From NCBI GenBank assembly GCA_024741835.1, contig JAENRP010000406.1, forward strand, positions 1 to 36,048: a DNA stretch of 36,048 nucleotides, in the 5' to 3' direction. The notes under the pieces are model-generated. The model ran no database searches. It saw only the letters and a list, made by a program, of their open reading frames with translations, and was not told the DNA's origin. Both the position numbers and the translations under genes were made by a program. Positions 31,014 through 36,048 of this stretch are shown piece by piece (positions within the stretch are counted from its first letter, which is position 1; each line of letters opens with the position of its first letter). The DNA comes from Diplocarpon mali (taxonomy: Eukaryota > Ascomycota > Leotiomycetes > Helotiales > Drepanopezizaceae).

Positions 31014-32779
31014 ATGGACGCAGTAACCTCGAAAGCCCACTGCGGCCACGCTGAGCCCTTGACTATCAGCACCTCTCAGATCCTTGACGATGGCATTCCA
31101 TCGCTACATGGGATCCACGGAGGCAAAAGAGCTCGAAATTTAATTCCTCAGATCGATCATTCGAAAATCAAGAAGATCTGCTGTATTGGCGCTGGATATG
31201 TTGTAAGTCATGAGCGTCCTTCCCCACGAGCCTCGCACTTCGGCGCTGACAGCTGGAGAAGGGAGGCCCGACATGCTCCGTCATTGCGACCAAAAATCCA
31301 GACGTTGTAGTTACCATAGTCGATCTGAGTATCAAGCGTATAGAAGCATGGCAGTCCAACGAGCTTCCCATTCACGAGCCGAATCTGATGGACGTTGTGC
31401 AATCGGCTCGCGATGATCATGACGACCGACCAGCCAACCTCTTTTTTTCGGCCGACATCGATAACGCAATCAAAGAGGCAGACTGCATATTCGTGAGCGT
31501 CAACACGCCAACAAAGAGCCTCGGGCGAGGCAAGGGAAGAGCATCCGAACTGTCGTGTTTCGAATCTGCCATCCGCAGAATTGCCGATGTAGCAACGTCC
31601 GACAAGATTATTGTCGAGAAGTCCACAGTCCCAGTACGAACGGCAGAGAACATGCGAGAGATCCTGATGGCGAACTGCAAACCCGGGGTCAAGTTCGAGA
31701 TACTCTCCAATCCAGAATTCTTGGCCGAGGGAACAGCAATCAAGAACCTCCTCCACCCAGATCGTATCCTGATCGGCTCCCTTTCCACCGAAGCCGGAGT
31801 CCGAGCTGCAGCTTCTCTGGTAGATGTTTACGCAGCCTGGGTCCCGAGAGAAAAGATCATCACCACCAGTCTCTGGTCGTCTGAGCTTGCCAAGCTCGCT
31901 GCCAACTGCCTCCTCGCCCAAAGAATCAGCAGCATCAACGCCCTCAGTGCGATCTGCGAACAAACCGGTGCCAACGTCTCCGAAGTCTCCAAGGCCTGTG
32001 GCCTGGATTCTCGCATTGGCCCCAAGATGCTTTCTGCTTCCGTCGGATATGGCGGTTCGTGCTTCAAGAAAGACATCCTCAGCATGTCGTATATTGCCGA
32101 AGCGCTGCATCTCCCCGCGGTCGCTGCATACTGGAAGTCCATCAACGACATCAACGAGTACCAGAAGGATCGCTTCGCCCGTCGAATCGTGGCATGCCTG
32201 CACCACACGCTCGAAAAGAAGAAGATCGCCATCTTCGGATTCGCGTTCAAGAAGGATACTGGGGACGTGAGAGAGAGTGCTGCGATCAGCATCGTGCACG
32301 ATCTCATCATGGAGGGCGCTGATATTGGCATATATGACCCCCGAGCGCCAATGGAGAGTATCTGGTATGAGCTTGAGGCCGCCTGTGACGATCCCCAGCT
32401 CGTCAGAAGTCGGGTCAAGATCTGCGACACGCCGTATGAGGCATCTTATGATGCCCATGCTGTTGTCATTGTGACTGAGTGGGATATGTTTGGGAACAAG
32501 GCGCCCGTCTCGTCAAAGAAGGCCGCGATCACCCCGCCAGCAACCCCACGAACGGACGTCTACCCAGACAAGTTCGTCGATGTCAAGGAGAAGGTTGCGC
32601 CGGCTGCTGGCTCCAGGGTTGACTGGGAGAAGGTCGCCAGCGTTATGCGGAGACCGATGTTTGTGTTTGACGGTCGAGACATGATTGAGCCTCAGAACCT
32701 GGAGGACCTAGGATTTCAGGTTGAGGGTATTGGAATGGCTGGTAGGGGGCGCAAGATTGTCGTCGATCTGGACTCCTGA
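31014..32779 (+). CDS. UGDH: UDP-glucose 6-dehydrogenase
   Basis: Two exons, 31014-31202 and 31262-32779, around a 59-bp intron (GTAAGT donor, GCTGAC branch) give 568 residues. It oxidises UDP-glucose to UDP-glucuronate with two NAD+ in the cytosol. After a ~50-residue extension comes the Rossmann loop KKICCIGAGYVGG, split by the intron. Then follow VNTPTK, EKSTVPVR, LSNPEFLAEGTA, KLAANCLLAQRISSIN and the active site GYGGSCFKKD with Cys ~330 (TGC at 32060-32062) and its partner Lys/Asp. FGFAFKKDTGDVRESAA and FDGRDMIEP complete the UDP-binding domain. A ~40-residue Pro/Lys-rich insert (TPPATPRTD...) sits between TEWDMF and DWEKVASVM. All catalytic residues I can check are present. A GDP-mannose dehydrogenase is less likely given the KSTVPVR and GYGGSCFKKD context. 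Confidence 0.95.
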
Positions 32780-33606
32780 TCAGTATTGGCTTCAGGTTAT
32801 CGTTTGATAGTTGTTGGGGAGGCGTTTAGCGTTCTTAGATTGAACTCGATGGCTGTATACAATCATCGTTCGATAGTGTGAACAGAAGATATATAATGGC
32901 GGTCGGCAAGTCGGTCTTGAAGAGATCACGACAGATGCCCCTTGCCCTGACAAAATCAAAACTCGAATTCCCAGTGAGAAGGCAAACAATCAAGGGATAA
33001 CGAGACCAGATCAGGGATCGAATCCACAATAGAGCGTCACTCTGGATTCTTTGGTGTTTTTTGAGGTCGGCGAGAGCTTCAAATTGGCGAGATCCGCAAA
33101 AAGAGGCATTTGCCCAAAAATGAAACATGATGACCATTACAGGTCAGTTTCCTCTTTTCGACAAGGCGTAACATAATGGTTTTGCGACATCGCGGAATCG
33201 CCTTGACATGCTCGCTTCGAACTATAGTAGATCAGGTCACGTTTTCAAAAGATCACCTGACTTAACATCGAATTCCATGATGGTTGTGCTTCTTGCCATT
33301 CCCATATTTAGCAAGATTCTAGTCGCCTCTTGCTCAGCTCGGTGTAAATATTCCACCATCTATCTTCTCTTCATATGATGCCGATTTATTTTTACACGAT
33401 CTATGCTCATACCGAATAGCTAACAAGTCGGCAGTTTTTACCGTTATGGCAAAAAGGCGTGGCAAAAGAACGCGTGGCTTTATTATAGTTGAAACGCGGT
33501 TGATGACTCTTCAAGGGTTGCCTTAAGGAAAATTCTAAATATACGAAAGCTTAGGTCTGTGCGCAACTAGACTATATAAGGCCTAGCCCTTTATAAGCCT
33601 TAGATA
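32780..33606. other. 3' flank of the dehydrogenase gene and transition into the right AT-rich block
   Basis: Minus-strand frames at 32792-32989 and 32835-33137 show no family. Composition becomes AT-rich and RIP-like from about 33480. No gene is supported. Confidence 0.5.
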
Positions 33607-33912
33607 TATAATAGCTGCACCCCCAACTGGTGCAATTACCTAGGAGTATAGCGTTTAAGGTTTTATAATCTTGATTTAATATAGGGTTATTTCAAATCGA
33701 CTCTGAAGGTGCAAAAGGATATTCTTATATAATATTATATAAATAGGCAAAGAGCTTAAAGCTACTTATATATATAAGGGAGAAGGGCTTTCTTATAAGG
33801 AGGGCTCTTTAACTTCTTTATTTCTTTCGTATTAGACTTATAGAATACGCCTTTTGCACTACTTCTTGCTACTATACTTGATCTTGCACTTTAGCGGTTT
33901 TATATTATTATA
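33607..33912 (+). repeat. LTR of the same Gypsy-type element, right copy (306 bp)
   Basis: It aligns end to end with 5644-5950 in the same orientation (shared ATAGCTGCACC, GGTGCAAAAGGATATTCTTA, ATAGAATACGCCTTTTGCAC). The expected terminal TGTAA and TTACA have become TATAA and TTATA through G-to-A and C-to-T changes. This copy is the more mutated of the two. Gypsy gag-protease sequence follows on the same strand, so this is most likely a 5' LTR. Confidence 0.85.
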
Positions 33913-35937
33913 TTAAATAAAGAAGTTCTTCTCTATTAGGGATAGCTTTTAATAATATCCTATCCCTTTTGAAAATTGATTTATAGTTGTTTCGACTTTT
34001 AATAGAGTTAGGATCCTAGAGATCTCTTAAATAAACTAGGAGCTTAAGTATAGCTTATTAATTAATATAATTAAGAAATGCTTTTATTAGCTGGATTTTC
34101 TTAACTACTCCTTTTATAGAAGTGCTATAGGTAGAAGTTAGGAGAGTACTATACTATTAAAACCCTTTTTTTGCAAACCCCCTTTTTAATTGAATTACTA
34201 TTAAAACTAAAATCGGTAAAATGAATTCCCTATTAGCTAGAAGTTAGTAAATATAGAATGTACCTGGTTCGTTTAAGGAAGTAGCTTCTATAAGGAGTAC
34301 CTTTATCTTAGCCCCTAGGGCTGGACCTTCCTTTACTATTAAGGGCAAGAGATATTAATACTATAGCTAAGCCAATTAAGATAAATAAGACTTTTCGAAT
34401 CCGAATATCTTATAAGGAATAGTCTTAGGTTTAAAGGAATCCTTATAATACTAAGATTAATCTAATTAATAATTGTAAAGCGAGATTAGCAGGATTGCCT
34501 AAGCTATCTTTAGCCTAAAGACCTTAGCTTATTAAAGTTAAGAGATAGCTTAGCGCATATATTAGACTATTAAGTAAGAATCTATTTACCTTTAATAAAG
34601 TAAGACTTAGCCTCTTTTAAAAGTTGATATAAAGGCAAAATAGACGAAAATTCAGCTAATTGAAAAGATCACCCCCTTTAATAATAGAACCTCTTTAATA
34701 TATAAGTAATAGTTAGCTTTAGTCTAAGACTGATTGCAAGTTAATACTAACTTATATCTAAATAAGTGAGCTTGCTAAGCCCTTATTTAAGGATCTACTA
34801 TAGGATAAGCCTAAACGTACCTCAAACCCTAGTACCTTTTAAAGACTAACCCCTTTTAAAACTATTAAGAAATAATAGAACTATTAAGTAGTTACTTTTT
34901 AACTAGCTAAGAGGTAGACCTATTTTAATCTACTTTCTATTACCTTTATATAAGAGAAGCCAGTTATTTTAAAGAAACTTTCCTTTAGTTTTAAGCCTAA
35001 TTCTAATCTATTATAATTTAAGAAGAGGTCTTAAGATCTAAGTAGTTCTTCTTTATATAGAATAAGATTACCCCTTAGCTTAAGACTGCTTGCGCCCTAG
35101 CTAAGGCCTCTTAAGAGAAGGACTATACTATTATAGTTAACTAATTGAACGCTCTTAATGCCGAATATTAAAGTAATTAACTTCTTAACCCTTCGACTAG
35201 AAGCAAAGCAACCTTAGTATTATATTAAAAGATATCTGATTCGCTCTTTAATAAGACCGCTCGCGGTCCGAGCGTTAGAAGTACTACCTAAGTTCCTAGG
35301 CTACTAGTCCTAAAGCTAATTACCCCTTTTCGCTAAGATATACTAGCTAAGGCGAGTTTACCTACTTTGCCCTTTAAGTAAGCTACCTACTGGACTTATA
35401 GTAAAACTAATTACTATAAGACTAAGTGTCCTTTTATAAGTAAGATTAATACCTTAAAAGATATAAAGGAAGCTAATCTGACTTTAGACTTAATTAAAAA
35501 TAGGATCGAAATAGAAGAAGATTAAGAAAATAAAGAGGCTTAGGAAAAGACTTTTATTTAGGCTTGCGAAAGTATGACTTATTAAAGCTAGATCTTAACT
35601 CTTTAATAGGAAGGAAGCAATTCCTAACCTCTTATACTATTAGTATAAATGGACTTAAAGTATTATTATTAGCTTTAGTAGATACTAAAGCCTTTAATTA
35701 CTTATTTTTAAATTATTCCCTTTTTATATATCTTTTAAAAGCGATTGGCTTTAAAATTCTTCCTTTTCTAGCCCTTATTCCTATTTATAGATTTTAAAAT
35801 ACTATTTGCGCGCAAGCTATATACTATATGCGCTTTTACTTAATAATTAATAGAAGGCGTATTTATAACTGCCCTTAGGTTATTCTCGACTTAGGCTAGC
35901 GCAATGCTATTATTAGAATTAAATAGATATACTAATT
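33913..35937 (+). mobile_element. Ty3/Gypsy gag-protease relic, RIP-degraded and interrupted at 35937
   Basis: This lies directly downstream of the right LTR. No open gag remains, but near 35385-35435 the frame reads YWTYSKTNYYKTKC, which is a retroviral-type zinc knuckle CxxCxxxxHxxxxC after Cys-to-Tyr, Gly-to-Ser and His-to-Tyr changes. Further on, 35564-35797 encodes an aspartic-protease domain: LLLALVDTKAFNYLFLN with DTKA where DTGA is expected, and LLKAIGFKILPF. The protease continues across a stop to a DLG..NAII box near 35935, where the element stops abruptly. Reverse transcriptase is not reached. The changes are all explainable as C-to-T or G-to-A. Confidence 0.8.
35564..35797 (+). 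pseudogene. Gypsy retropepsin-like protease fragment
   Basis: The longest stop-free stretch of the right-hand element, 77 codons. DTKA in place of the catalytic DTGA (Gly to Lys, needing two G-to-A changes) would abolish proteolysis. ALVDT, NYLFLN and KAIGFKILPF are otherwise well kept. It has no independent promoter or start, so it is not a gene. Confidence 0.8.
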
Positions 35938-36048
35938 TGTCGTGCAGAATGGGCGGAGTCTCCACTTATTCTGGAGACCCTCCACGTGACTCTGCTTAGT
36001 CATAGACTCTCCCTTTTCTTTCCGAAGTCTCCTTACCATACATACACT
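35938..36048 (+). mobile_element. Possible start of a younger, unmutated repeat (LTR-like TGT end), truncated by the window
   Basis: At 35938 the RIP-degraded protease frame is replaced by sequence of normal composition beginning TGTCGTGCAGAATGGGCGGA. It has a perfect short hairpin GTCTCCA-7 nt-TGGAGAC (~35958-35978) and no excess of TA. The TGT opening, sharp boundary and location inside an older element fit a later LTR insertion. The other end lies outside the window, so this is tentative. Confidence 0.35.

Noticed and set aside
1..36048. tRNA, rRNA, CRISPR arrays or bacterial-type operons
   Set aside because: No cloverleaf with a GGTTCRANNCC arm, no rRNA-like stretch and no regularly spaced repeat-spacer array was seen. 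Gene structure is eukaryotic.

Overview
The window looks like nuclear DNA of a filamentous ascomycete (Pezizomycotina). Four signs point there. Genes are split by short introns of 47-129 bp with GTRNGT donors and CTRAC/CTGAT branch sites. The gene content is typical: an F-box/LRR protein, a Su(z)12-type Polycomb protein, DMT sugar-phosphate/nucleotide-sugar transporters and UDP-glucose dehydrogenase. The retrotransposons at both ends carry the marks of repeat-induced point mutation (RIP): C-to-T and G-to-A changes, dense TAA/TAG stops and extreme AT richness. I cannot name the species. An assembly gap (N run) lies at 22967-23025.

Layout. Positions 1-~6720 are a RIP-destroyed repeat block: a Ty1/Copia relic on the + strand (1-~3845) with an odd in-frame tandem repeat, a cysteine-rich relic on the - strand (~4450-5320), a 307-bp LTR (5644-5950) and a Gypsy integrase tail (~6000-6345). 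Positions ~6720-12136 are GC-normal but gene-poor: a mariner-like MITE (7514-7793), a possible methyltransferase relic (~9675-10200) and a 12-bp minisatellite (~10875-11160). The gene island runs from 12137 to 32779. It holds a nuclear-type conserved protein (12137-14932, -), a broken SUZ12/VEFS gene (16087-~18643, -), an F-box protein (19488-21776, +), two related type II membrane glycosyltransferase-like proteins (23272-24939 and 26073-27605, both -), a TPT/SLC35-type transporter (28529-29969, -) and UDP-glucose 6-dehydrogenase (31014-32779, +). From ~33480 to the end is a second RIP block. It has an LTR of the same family and orientation (33607-33912), a Gypsy gag-protease relic, and at 35938 an abrupt switch to unmutated DNA.

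How the genes may work together. The last four genes form a plausible functional neighbourhood. The dehydrogenase makes UDP-glucuronate in the cytosol, the transporter could carry a sugar donor into the Golgi, and the two anchored glycosyltransferase-like proteins could use it there. Only one of the pair keeps the DGFD metal/sugar-nucleotide motif; the other has lost it and looks like a pseudoenzyme. This is inference from gene content and order.

The most striking single observation is the SUZ12 homologue. Its zinc finger, VEFS box and C-terminal cysteine cluster remain recognisable, yet it carries an in-frame stop and four frameshifts. Unless these are assembly errors, this lineage has recently lost, or is losing, a core PRC2 subunit.
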